A stretch of 64,000 nucleotides of DNA, from the NCBI GenBank assembly GCA_012861695.1, contig JAAOOA010000026.1, positions 15,148,437-15,212,436 of the forward strand, written 5' to 3'. Positions within the stretch are counted from its first letter, which is position 1; each line of letters starts with the position of its first letter. Below the pieces are notes generated by a model, which was not told where the DNA came from, searched no databases, and worked only from the letters and a program-made list of their open reading frames with translations. Origin of the DNA: Trematomus loennbergii (Eukaryota > Chordata > Actinopteri > Perciformes > Nototheniidae). A program made the position numbers and the translations under genes. Below are positions 26,030 to 60,733 of this stretch, in pieces.

Positions 26030-26110
26030 CAGGTCCTCAGCTGTGACTCCCCGTATGAGGAAGAATCACGACCTCCCTCTCAAACCAGACACCATGACAG
26101 CTTTCTGCTC
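26027..26110 (-). promoter_or_regulatory. fut7: fut7 first exon with short upstream reading frame
   Basis: The minus-strand exon ends ...GAGGACCTGATG|GTAAGT. An upstream ATG at 26093-26095 opens a nine-codon frame ending TGA at 26066-26068, before the proposed fut7 start. Such a short frame in a leader often lowers translation. The 5' limit of the exon is not visible. Confidence 0.55.
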
Positions 26111-26823
26111 AATCAAGAGGAACGGGAGTATATGCTTCCTTTTCTCTATATGGACAAAAAGTGAAAATATTTGAAAGAGTTATAAGTGCTCTAGTCGAAA
26201 CTAAATTAACATTTATCCATTGATATCATCTCCCAGTCAGTCACCACTTAAAGACACACATTTAATCGTTTGTCAATACTTTCTTTAATGTCTTAGGAGG
26301 GATAGAAAATAATTCAATACATATTCAAAGTGGAAAACATTTAGATTGATGATTTATTTGATTAATTTGCAGTTATTGAATCATACTCCAGTTATCCAGT
26401 CCTAAAATGATCTCTCTTATTTAGGATGCTAGCCTCACTGCTGTAGTTTCCTCTTTGGAAAGAACATTATGAAAAGGAAAAAGACCATTAACTGAACAGT
26501 GTGCACACGAGGAACTAATGAATACTCGTATAATTTCAACCTGTGGAATTAAATAATACCTCTAAACAAAGCTTTCATCACATACCTCTCACACTATCTC
26601 AATACAAAACACATTTTAAGAGCATCCTGGCTGCATCATAAAATAAGGGAAAGAACCATACATTGGCACAACAGAAGCACCGCAGCTTAAACCATATCAA
26701 GAATATATATACGTATATCTACATCATTTGATATAAACACAAACTGCCCAGTTATTTCATTATTTTCTTTTGAAGCCGAAATCTTTACTTTAAAGAATAA
26801 ACGTTAAAGGTGTTTTGTAACGG

Positions 26824-27224
26824 GAAAGTAGAATATCATGACGAGAACATTTTCCAGCGAAGGTGAGAGATTAAGACAAAGCCTTTAATAAGATATTCCA
26901 AATATCTGGAACAAACTCCCAGAAACCTGCAGGTCCGCTGCAACTCTTACTACTTTTAAATCCAGGCTGAAGACTTTTCTTTTTGCCGCTGCTTTTAATT
27001 GAACTATTCACATCTTAAACTGCACTGTAACTTTTAACTTTTATCCATGTATTTTTTGTTTTAATGTTTATTTTATTATCTTTTCTTTTGAATGACTGAT
27101 TTTAAATGCCATTTTAAAATGTCTTCCATTTTTGTAAAGCACTTTGAATTACCTTGTGTTGAAAGTAGAATATCATGACGAGAACATTTCCAGCGAAGGT
27201 GAGAGATTAAGACAAAGCCTTTAA
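26824..27224 (+). mobile_element. 5'-truncated LINE insertion flanked by a ~64-bp target duplication
   Basis: A direct repeat is present at 26824-26888 and 27161-27224, from GAAAGTAG to CAAAGCCTTTAA, with one T-run length difference. Between them, 26889-27160 encodes the last residues of a LINE-type protein (IWNKLPETCRSAATLTTFK, then RLKTFLF and a stop). A LINE-like 3' UTR follows, ending GTAAAGCACTTTGAATTACC. The insert is in + orientation. The tail sequence resembles fish L2/RTE-type elements from memory; family assignment is tentative. Confidence 0.8.
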
Positions 27225-28484
27225 ATATGATGATATAATTCCTTTTAAGTTACTCTCCATTACGTTTTAAGACAAACTGTGAACAGGATGTGGTGAAAGA
27301 TTGATGTTGGCAGTGGCACTTTGCCTCAGTGGCTTTTGCACAAGGTGCAAAGGGCATGCCATAAAACACAATTTATTAATACAACACTAACCTGATCCAG
27401 AGATGAGCGGCCTGTCCTCCGTCCTCAGTCAGCACTGATACCATCTTTGGTTGCCGCTGCATGGTATGACAATTATCATGAGCTTGAAGTGCTTTAAAAC
27501 CAACAACCCAGCCCCTTTTAAAGGAAGCTGAGGTGTGGCTTTCTAAATATTGTGGAACATGAGCATCGTGCAAGCCCTCCTTTTTCTTCCACATCCCCTT
27601 AAGCTCCTACTTTTTGGTGAAATGTATACTTATCTGCTCCCTGCTGTTTTTAAAAATGGAGAACAACCGTTCAGGGGGTGTTTGCGACATGTGCGCACTG
27701 ATGGAAAAGAAGAAGTGTAGCCTACAACAGGATTGAAAGGGTTACACAAGAGTGAGCAAAGCAATGATTCATCTGTGTCGCTACATTGTAGAGGTTAGCA
27801 TATCAAAGTATGCGCATGTACACGTTTGATGCCCACAAAGAGCATTGATGTGTGTGGCAGAGGCACTGAATGGTAACATATGTTTATTTTTGTAATACTT
27901 TATGCATGGTTGGTTCAGGGTTTTTACTCTTTTGATTATAGTTTCTGTGGTTGATTGTTTTCTCCTTAGTCTTTAAAAGTGATACATTTGAAGTGTATAA
28001 ATATGATTGGAAATAAATGATCTCATATCTCAAATGTAAATGTTTCATACAGACTGAGCCGCAAAATTCAGCTGTGGTTTCTGTGGAAAAAAATAAAAGC
28101 TAAACACACTGAAAAGTGTGATTTAAGTACACGTGCCTCTGAGGCATTTAAGAAAGCAGGTGCCACTCACATCAGCCATGCTAATGTTAAGAAATGAATA
28201 AGCAGATGTATCATCAATGGGAATTTGCACAACCAAATGTTATATTAATAAATTAATAAATCACTTTTATAAATAATAATAAAAAAGTTGCATCTGTCTT
28301 TAACACTTGAAATATGTACTGTATATGTTAACTATATTAGCTTAAATCAAGCATACTAAAGACTTATGCATACTTAAGGAACAATCCAAATCCTAAATAG
28401 CAGATTGCATTTCTGCCATGTTTATTCAGGTTTAAATGTATATTTGTATACTAAAGGACCACAAGAGGGCAGTGTTGTGTTGCC

Positions 28485-28870
28485 ACAATCTTTTGTTCCC
28501 AGGCCCTTTCATTGCCATTTCACACCCTTCCGCAGATGCCCCCTCTCTTCTCCACCACCTGATTGCCCCTCCCCTACACTACACACCTGCATCTCATTCC
28601 CTCATCAGCCTCAGAGTTCATATCTATTCCCTCTCAGGTGATATATTCATATTTAAAACTATCTTTAACAATGTAAATGTGTCCTCTGAGGGACAAAAGT
28701 TGCCATCAGCGTTGAACTTTTCTAGAGTGTGAACCTTATGTTGCCTCTTTTTCCTAACCCTAGACCCGTTTCAGAATCAGAATACCTATTTGTCCCTCAT
28801 CAGGAATATGTATTGTTACAGCAAAGGGACAGTGCAAAATGCAAACTAGGTTAACATTAGATTAAGAGGC
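28485..28870. repeat. interspersed-repeat-like fragments
   Basis: A C-rich stretch (CACACCTGCATCTCATTCCC) and a TTCAGAATCAGAATACC stretch near 28772 both resemble pieces of common fish interspersed repeats. No termini or coding part could be defined. Confidence 0.3.
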
Positions 28871-28969
28871 AAGCCATAATCCAGCCATAATCAAAATATA
28901 TGCAACGCCATTGTAAAAAGTAAGTAACAATATTTGGTTTTTCAACTCATTGTAAATATAATTGATTCT

Positions 28970-29401
28970 TTAAAGGTGGGGTAGGTAAGTTTGAGAAACC
29001 GACTCGAGATCGCTAGAATTTGAAAATGCACAACCGGAGAAAATCTGCCACTTCCTTATAGAGCCCCTCCTCCAACACACACGAACCACATGACCAATGA
29101 GGGCACGAGATAATTTGTGCACAGATGGAAGGCTGACAGGCAGGTAGGCCATCCAGTTATTTTAGCCGGGCCGGCTAAAATGATTGGATGGCAGGTAGGC
29201 CATCCAGTTATTTTAGCCGGGCCGGCTAAAATGATTGGTCGTGCTTTTTACAGTATTACGGCTTCCTCAGATGAAATGTATGGATTTTTTGTCAAAGCAC
29301 TTAAGATATTCATTGCTATCGGGATGTTAAGAGCATTCCATGGAATATAACAAAAAGTGTATCTCGAGCCGGTTTCTCAAACTTACCTACCCCACCTTTA
29401 A
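28970..29401. mobile_element. MITE family A, copy 1 (with internal tandem duplication)
   Basis: It begins TTAAAGGTGGGGTAGGTAAG and ends with the near-exact reverse complement (CTTACCTACCCCACCTTTAA). The inverted match continues through TTTGAGAAACCG-CTCGAGAT. The centre has a near-palindrome, TTTTAGCCGGGCCGGCTAAA. A 51-bp unit is duplicated in tandem at 29139-29240. There is no coding capacity. Two more copies of the same family are in the pnpla7 introns. Confidence 0.85.
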
Positions 29402-31420
29402 CTTTTCCTGCTATATTTTGTTGAACACCATTTCAATCAGGAGAGACTTCATTTTGTTTAAAGAACATTTATTGACACATGCCATATGAATCGATACATT
29501 TTAAATCTTTGGCGATTAGACCCCGATCCTGAAATCGTATGGGGGATGCAACCGTGAGCATAGGGAACCCCCCCGGGGTCTAGACACTGGTGATGATGCT
29601 GAAGATCTGGATTTGATAGGAGATGGGATGAAGAGGGGATGTGATGAGGTCTTTGGATTAGCTCTCCTGGCACTGGATGTGATGAAAGGAGGTGGATGGG
29701 GAGGAGGCGGGCGGCAGCATGAACACCTGAAATCACAGCTGACTGCAGGAGAGAGGAGAACCATTTTAAAGTTTGGCTGCAGCACGATGATTGGCTGCTG
29801 AGATTGAGGTGAATGTAATAGGTTAGCAGGAAGCCCGTGGTGAGCTGATTAAGCAGCTGTGGAATGAATGTATAGCCTACCAGTCTTCCTGAAAGAACTT
29901 GCGCTGAGCTTAATTTGTCAGCAAGGTTAAACGGTTTACTTTGAAAAACAACATAGCTGCAATGTATCCCTATTGTTCTTAACTTCGGGGTTTATTAAGA
30001 TATAATAAGGAAGTAAGTATGTTCTAGGACAAAGCTCAAATTTGTCTAATCTGTTCTTTACCAAAGAAATACTAGATAGTTCCACATGGTTGATTCTGAG
30101 GAGGAAACATAACTCTTAGAGGTATGCAAACTATGAGAAGGCTAAGATGGTAACAAATAAACATAGCTTTGCTTTAGGATTATAAAGGTTGGGAGGGGTT
30201 TTCATGTGGGAGATTGACGTGATGTAAGATTATATGTCAGATGTATTCAGAAACAACAACAACAACCTCATCAAACAGGACGTTTTGTTTATTTTGATTG
30301 GTTCCCAGGGCTGAATGCAATGAAAGAAATGTGATACATTGAATTGAACTATCCTATTTACGAAATTACTTTAATTAGCCTCATACAATATGAATCCAAT
30401 TTGTGGATTCCTCAGCGCAGTCACAGGTGACTTTCACTCACACCCTCATGATTTCCTCTCTTGTGCGTCCTCGCCTATGAAATTACCTTGTTCTGCCTTA
30501 TCTCCCCCAATCGGTTTCCTTCTGTTATGGGATCTTTATCTCCCTCCTCTCTGCTTGCAACATTGTTTCAATGTTTTAGGGTGTGTTGTTTCTTCCTGCT
30601 ATCTCAGAAAACCTCTGCAAATACCTGCCACATGAGAGCATTTTCTGCCAGACATGAATGCAGGTCATCATCTAGATGCAGGTTGTGGGATGAATACAAA
30701 ACAAACACATCAAACTGAGTATGACAGGGAACAAGTAGGGGACTACAAACTACAAAAGCACTTTTGATAAAAGAGAGACAGAGACATATAGAAAGGTATT
30801 TTTATTTCAGTTGACACAAAGGTGTATCTGTTCTTTAACTGTAGGGATGCAAGTATACAAACTTCAAATTGTGTCCTCGGTGTGACACATTTTTTATATC
30901 CTTCTAATATAATAAGAGAATGCACTTTATTGACAAATGTATGTGAACACTTTTTTTTCTGTTTTTCATTGTTAAATGGTTAGTTTAAATCAAGCACAGT
31001 CTTAAAACTTGATACAATTATATTTTAAATAATTGTGGTTACAAATTTGGGAAAGGCCCATTTCTGTTTCAACACGACAATCCCCCAATGGACATAGACA
31101 GGTCCATAAAGAACGTTTTTTTTTTAGATTATTGTTGTGGTAGAAAACAACCAGCTTGCTCAGAATTCTTGAATGAAAAGGAGAGAGAAAGTGACATGGA
31201 CAAACACATACTGATAAAGTTGAAGGACTGAGACAGTTACCGAGTGAGGGTGGATTTTTTCCTTCAGAAAATATGCTGCAAGGCTGCGAGCAGAGATCCA
31301 GATTTACTTGTCTAACTGGAAAGGCCGGAGGGGGTGTGGGCTGCCTCTGAGAGTGTGACAGGTGTGGTGAGAGACGGACAAAAAACAGATACAGCCGCAC
31401 ACACGGCTGTAAGAGACGGA

Positions 31421-31480
31421 GAGGAAATAATACTGGAATATAAAACTCTACAGGTGGAGATAAAGCATCCAGTGCTGACC
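31421..31480 (+). other. clic3: candidate clic3 non-coding first exon
   Basis: A GTGAGT donor at 31481 follows ATCCAGTGCTGACC. The next acceptor (TTGCATTGTCAG, exon from 31664) leads to the clic3 start codon at 31734. The 5' limit is a guess. Confidence 0.4.
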
Positions 31481-31733
31481 GTGAGTATAAGCTTCATTAC
31501 ATGTTACTAATAGTTTCATTAAAAACTATTAAGAGTGACGTGTGTAAAAATGGGTGTGTGTGAGAGGGAAAGAATGAGGTTGCAAATAGTCATAATTAAA
31601 CAGGAATGTTACTTCCCAGGCACAAATAGTTTTTTAATGTCTGGATTGTTTTTGCATTGTCAGGGACTGAGGCAAACCATTTTGTGCATCCACTGGAAAT
31701 AAGAGGACATACGACACAGAGAGAGGAAGAAAG

Positions 31734-34700
31734 ATGGCCGAGTCCCCGAAGATTGAACTCTTCGTTAAGGTAAGACCTACTTGTGATGTGTTGCGATTAA
31801 AAATAATCCTGATTAAACACAACAGATATGGATACAATTGTGTAAATGCCCTACCTATGTATGTACTACATATTAGTTGACAACAAACATCTAGTAAGCC
31901 TTCAGTTTCTTTTAGAAATGATATGACCATGCCATTGTTTCCCTTTTCTGTATTTCATCTCACACTGTTCCTTTGGTAGCCTTACATCTCAAATAAGATG
32001 AAATAAAAGATTATAAAAGACCATTTCCAGATATCAAAGTGCCTGCTTCAGTATTCTTTAGTCAGTCTATTACTTAATTTGTGTTATTTTTGTATTAGCT
32101 CATAATGTATGGGACTTTCGAACATGTTTCTTTAGCATGTCAATATATTTTGGTGCAAGGACTTTCTAATATAATGATTCTGTATGAACGTTGCAATGCA
32201 TTGAATGGCAAATGATGTACAGTTGAAATGATACTGTTCCACTCTCTGTTTTGTGATGGACTCTTGTAACTGAGTTGAGGTTATCTTTGAGTGTTTTTTT
32301 TAGATATTATCAATGTGTGCACTTATGGTGAACAGTAGAAACTGAAAAAGAGACCTGTCCAGTTTGGAAACCTGTGTCCTGCCCTTTCAAAAATGTGTTT
32401 GCCTCCATGAACGCCTGTGACTCAATGATGACATGCTGTAGTGAAATGCATGACATACCAAACATTATCTAAGACTGGGCTGTTTCATTTGGGTGTAAAG
32501 CAGTGTCAACTCTCCACTTAAAATTCCTCAGCGATCAGGAAGACTTTATCTGGTCAGATACGTTGCAGCACTGATACTGAAACAACATACCACTGTCCCA
32601 TTTCAAGAACATGTTTACTCCTATTGTTATAAGGTGTGACAATACAGGTAAAACATCGTTTACTTCCCATGAACTAGTCAAATGTGAGAGTTTGGGCTTC
32701 AATAGAAGGCCTTCTTTCAGACTTGTGGAAAGAAAACATCCAAAATTCACAATTGTGTTTATTTTACTTTTACTTTTACGTCTGTAGATTCCCAATAAAT
32801 TCACCAAAAGTTAGCATTAGTTAATGCCTCACTTGCATATTTAAACATAACATTTCAACTTTTATTACAAAACATTATTTTCTTATAAACTAGGGAAGTT
32901 TCATAGTAATATCTCTTACTTTTTTGTTTACTATATTAACCTGTAGCGTCTTGCATAAAGTATGCATTTTCCAATACATTTCTTTAGAGGCAGTTTTTCT
33001 CATTTTAATTCATACTCTGATATCAGTTATTTGTCTTGCATGTGTTCTTAATGTCGTGTCTTTGTGTCGGTCAGGCCAGTGTTGATGCTGAGAGTGTGGG
33101 GAACTGTCCTTTCTCCCAGAGACTCTTCATGATTCTTTGGTTGAAAGGGGCCAACTTTACCCTTACCACTGTGGACATGAAGAGGTGAGAACACTCCTTA
33201 TTGTTGTTTCCTAAAGTTACTGGTCCTGTCTTCAAGACTGACTTAACGGATTAACACGTACAACTTGCAGTACAATGAAAAATATGATGTTTAGGTTTTT
33301 GCTTATTTCTGTACTTCAATATTTTATGAAGTCATCCCTCTATCCAAAGTGTGGACAAGGTTGCAGAGGGAATGTAGCCTGTGTCAGCACACAAGGGAAA
33401 ACAGTAAGAGTAGGAGGAAACGGCCGTACCTCACATGAAGAAAGTTAAAAAACAGACACAAATAAATCAATGGCCAACAAGATCAAACCCAGGACCAACC
33501 TACAAAGTAGGAAAAAAATAATTAAGATCTCCTCACACAGAAAAGGTTTGAAGCAAAACTCAAAGCTGTTAATTATCTATTGATGTCCTGAGATGGTCAG
33601 AAAGCACTTTTTAATGAGTCCTGAAACACAAATAGAAATGTAAAGTAAAGTGGAAGAAATCCAGTTGAAGCTATTACTAATTTGGCATCGTTTTTATTTG
33701 AGCTACACCTTGTTTGCTGTTCTGTTGCAGGGCCCCTGCTGTGCTGAAGGCTCTGGCTCCGGGCTCTCAGCCCCCCTTCCTCATCTTCAACGATGAAGTC
33801 AAAACGGACACTAACAAGATTGAGGAGTTCCTGGAGGAAAACCTAGCCCCACCTGAGTGAGTAGATCAAAGAATAATAAAATCATTTTAAAATAAGTATT
33901 TTTCACTTTTTCTTAACAGACAAATGACTTCAGATGAATATTTATAAAAATATAAACAATGTAAAATACAATGAAAAAATAAATACATTAATACTAAAAA
34001 CACAAAAACGTTTTGAATAAATACATGTTTTATTCTCCCAATGGCAGGTATCCAAAATTGTGCTGTCGATACAAAGAGTCCAACGGTGCTGGAGATGACA
34101 TCTTCCGAAAATTCTCAGGCTACATTAAGAATCCCAATTCTGGAATAAATAACAGTGAGGGCATCATCTGGATACTTAAAAAAAAATTACTGTAATTTCT
34201 GGATACTGCTGATAACAAAAGCCTGTGATACCTTTCTGTCTTTCAGTGCTGGAGACTAAATTCCTGTCCACCCTGGTGAAGCTGAACATGTACCTGGAGA
34301 CGCCCTCACTCACGAGCTGGACCAGAACCCCAACGCCACCCAGTCGACACGCCTCTACCTGGACGGGGAATCTCTCACCTTGGCAGACTGCAACCTGCTT
34401 CCCAAACTCAACATTGTCAAGGTAAACAGACTTCAGCAGCACGACAACAAGTGGTTGAATATAAGTACATTTACTCAAGTACTCTGATAAAGTACAAATG
34501 AGAGGAATTTGTACTTTATTTGATTATTTTCACTTTATGGAACATTATATTTTTTATTCAACTTTTTGTCTACTTGCATATTTAGATTATTCATACATAA
34601 TATGAATCCACAAATCAATTATGAAATATAATTTTAAGTAAAGCTACGTAGATGTTTATAAAGTAATACCATTTTTTTTTTACCAAGAGCAACTTTGAAG

Positions 34701-35224
34701 TGATGAACACATGCATCACTTACAATAATGTATTATTTATGATTCTGCAAAAAGTACATTTACTTTTGGTACTTTAAGTATAGTTTGATGTTAATACATT
34801 TGTACTTTTACTTGAGTAAAAATTTGAATACAGGAATTTTGCCTATAACTAAATATTTGTACACTATAAAATTGCAACTTTTAGCTAAGTAAAATAGTTC
34901 TTCTTCCACTGATATATTTGTTTCCTTCATTGGTACAGAAATCCAAAAATAATTCTGTAGTAAAAATGTGTAATAATAACGTAAAGTAATGTGTAACTAA
35001 TTCAATTCTCTGGATATCTTATTGCATATAATACCATCTTAAAACCTCTCTTTCTGCAGGTGGTGTGTAAGCAGTACCGCGACTTTGACATCCCTAAAGA
35101 ACTGAAAGGTCTGACACGTTACCTGGATAATGCCTACAAACAAGATCAGTTTCGTTACACCTGCCCGAATGCTTCAGAGATCCTTATTGCCTACCACTCT
35201 GTGGCAAAGTACCTGAACAAATAA
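31734..35224 (+). CDS. clic3: clic3, chloride intracellular channel protein 3 (6 exons, one frame break)
   Basis: Member of the GST-fold CLIC family, which exists as a soluble glutaredoxin-like protein and in membrane-associated forms. Coding exons: 31734-31769, 33075-33184, 33731-33856, 34048-34154, 34247-34421, 35060-35224. It starts [19 protein letters not shown]. The thioredoxin-fold N-terminal half has the CLIC signature [15 protein letters not shown], with the reactive Cys followed by PFS (human CLIC3 has CPSC). The all-helical half includes [36 protein letters not shown] and [15 protein letters not shown]. The total is about 239 residues, compared with 236 in human CLIC3. Exon 5 breaks frame at CGCCCTC (about 34303-34305): MYLETP, then one missing base, then LTHELDQNP. 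The residues NTAGND/NGAGDD and the linkage to fut7, npdc1 and pnpla7 support clic3 over other CLICs. Confidence 0.92.
34447..34913. mobile_element. MITE-like repeat in clic3 intron 5
   Basis: AT-rich repeat starting near AAGTACATTTACTCAAGTAC and ending CTTCTTCCACTG. These ends belong to a very common teleost non-autonomous element, judged from general familiarity. A second, shorter copy is at 36504-36619. Confidence 0.5.
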
Positions 35225-35850
35225 ATCCCAGGAACAGATGAAGCAGTGTAAGTCATAAAATCATAATATGAGAAATACAGAGAACAACAGGTGACTAAAT
35301 GCATGGAAACTGTACATGATTTATGTTTTATTTGTCTGAAAATAAGAGTTTTGATAATGAAATGGGTCTGCATTGGCATATAGCTTTCTAGAAAACGGTT
35401 GTTTTTATCAATTAGGTTTGCCAACTGCTACTTCAAAGTTGCTTAAAATCTGTATTTGTATATACTGTATGTTATGTTGCATGCTGTGGTTATACTGTTG
35501 TGTATTTCTTATTCAGCCCCAGCAAGAGAAGTAAGAAAGCACTGTAAATCCAAGGAAATATGTATATTGTTTGTCATTTTGCATGCATGTATTGTTTCTG
35601 TATTGTTTCATTACCACAATGTTGATTTAAATGAATGAATTACATTCTAACGTGAAATCAGATGTAACTTTAAAGCAATTATTTTATGTTCAGGAATAGT
35701 ACATGTGCAAACATGGAATACACATTTTGTCTGTAGATATGGCAGACAGTAAGCTATGGTTTGCTTTTAAATTGTCTTTTAATGGTACGTTTTTCAACTC
35801 ACACAGACATTTTTTTCTCTCAATAAATTATTTGTTACCATCGCTAATGA
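35225..35850 (+). other. clic3: clic3 3' UTR with AATAAA
   Basis: Non-coding DNA after the TAA stop. A canonical AATAAA at 35822-35827, followed by a T-rich stretch, gives a probable cleavage site near 35840-35850. Confidence 0.6.
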
Positions 35851-36503
35851 ATTTTTGTGTTTGAAAATGACTGTGTATGTCTTAGTAGTGACTCTGTTAT
35901 GTTGAACTTTGCCAAAAATGTATAAAAAGAATGAAGACCGGGTAAAGAAAAAGAAAAAACCCTATTGATAAAGATGTCCTTTACAAGATGTTGTAAACAA
36001 GTTTGGTGTTGGTTGTAGGAATATTGGGTGAGTTTGCAATAATGTGTAATTAAATGTGTAAACAATGTACCTGTAAATGCCAGAAAAACAATAGCTGCTA
36101 AATGTATGAAGTGTAAAAACCACGCTTCTCCAGATGTGTTGCTTTCAAATGTTCCTTTGTTGACAACATTCTCTTGCTTCTTAAGCTAAATAAACACATT
36201 GTAAACCTTGAGTCACCTGGTAAATGAATCACCACAAAGCTGAAAACATAGGAAATATAAAAGGTTGCAACATTAAAGTGACAAAGCATCTGATGATTTT
36301 ATAGAATATGATGCATTTCTGTAGATTAAACCACCCAACAGTAAAATTGTTTTTACTAGAACGACCCTACATATGTGCACCAATTATAAGCAACATACAC
36401 ATTATGCAGCCAAAAACCGACATCATATATAATAGTTAAACAATGACAGGTTAAGATGTATTGCACAACTGACATACTTAAAATACAATAATAATCCTCA
36501 CAT

Positions 36504-36619
36504 AGTTTTACTTAAGTAAGGTTTTGAATGCAATATCTTTACTTTTAATGGAATATTTTCACAGAGCAGTATTAGTACTTTAAGTAATGTAAAGGATCTG
36601 ATACTTCTTCCACCACTGA
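36504..36619. mobile_element. fragment of the same MITE-like repeat as at 34447
   Basis: It contains TTTTACTTAAGTAAGG and ends GATACTTCTTCCACCACTG, matching the end of the repeat inside clic3 intron 5. Confidence 0.45.
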
Positions 36620-36739
36620 AGAACAGTACTCCAGTAAATGTTCTTGATTATGTTACACCATTTGATTGGATTAAAAGCCATAGTCTTTTGTTAAACAAAG
36701 GATACCTGCGTTTAATGTTTTAACTATAGACAAGTGTGT

Positions 36740-36950
36740 GCCTGCTCCGTTCCTGATTGGACAAGGGCGTTGAACGGTACCAAGGCAACAACAGACATTA
36801 AAGAAGCGATTGGTGGACGTACAGACATGGGCGGGGCTAAGCAAGTGACAGGCAGAATACAGAAAACTTTGTTAGCTAAATGCTAACTTCGCTCCACCGT
36901 CTCTTTGAAATGTTACCAGCCTGACACAGCGCCCCACGAATCCTCGAAAA
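36740..36950 (+). promoter_or_regulatory. pnpla7: pnpla7 promoter and non-coding leader exon
   Basis: There are two ATTGG boxes (inverted CCAAT) at 36756 and 36809, and a GC box GGGCGGGGC at 36829-36837. A GTAAGC donor follows at 36951. The next exon, from 37499, carries the first pnpla7 ATG one base after its acceptor. The exact transcription start is not visible. A TATA-less CCAAT/GC-box promoter is inferred. Confidence 0.55.
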
Positions 36951-37499
36951 GTAAGCGGAATGTTTTCTGTCCGCTTGGTATTTCTTAATGCTATCATGTT
37001 AAGTGAACTTTGGATATAATTACTGGCAATACGGGTAACTTTAGTTATCCAGCTGCTAGCTTGTGTTGTGTTAGCTTACGCCAAGCTAACGCTGGGACTG
37101 CAGCCACAACAACAGCCTCCAGTTACTTAGTTTTGGGGTTATTATATTAGCTTTTCTTTGACTTGTAACGTCATAATGACAGGAATCAAGATGATGAGGA
37201 TGACTGGTGGCAAGTGCTGTTGATTCACAAATGAATGTTGCTGTTTTCATAGTTTCCCCTTTCCTCCCCAAACAACTCGTGATCTCCATTTATCCCCCTC
37301 TCTTCTGTGCGATCATACTCAAAGTAAAGCTACTCAAAGCTTCCTTATGTTTTCCTATTGTCAATGTGTATCATCATATTCTATATCAAGAGTATGCACA
37401 ACTTGCTTTTATCCTTTATTGTCCTCCTATGTTTATTGTTATGGACTGAATACAAAGGCATGTCACTTGTGAAACCCTGATTTTGATTTTCACAACAGG

Positions 37500-60733
<23,234 letters not shown>

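Larger units (their letters stand above)
26111..31420. other. intergenic region between fut7 and clic3
   Basis: Fut7 and clic3 are divergently transcribed from this 5.3-kb spacer, so it should contain both promoters. No further coding exon was recognised. It carries a 5'-truncated LINE (26889-27160), a MITE (28970-29401), repeat-like fragments near 28500-28870, and a GA-rich segment near 29520-29860. Confidence 0.55.

Noticed and set aside
29458..29785. Pro/Ser/His-rich minus-strand frames
   Set aside because: Mirror of a GA-rich + strand stretch; two overlapping frames with no recognisable domain.
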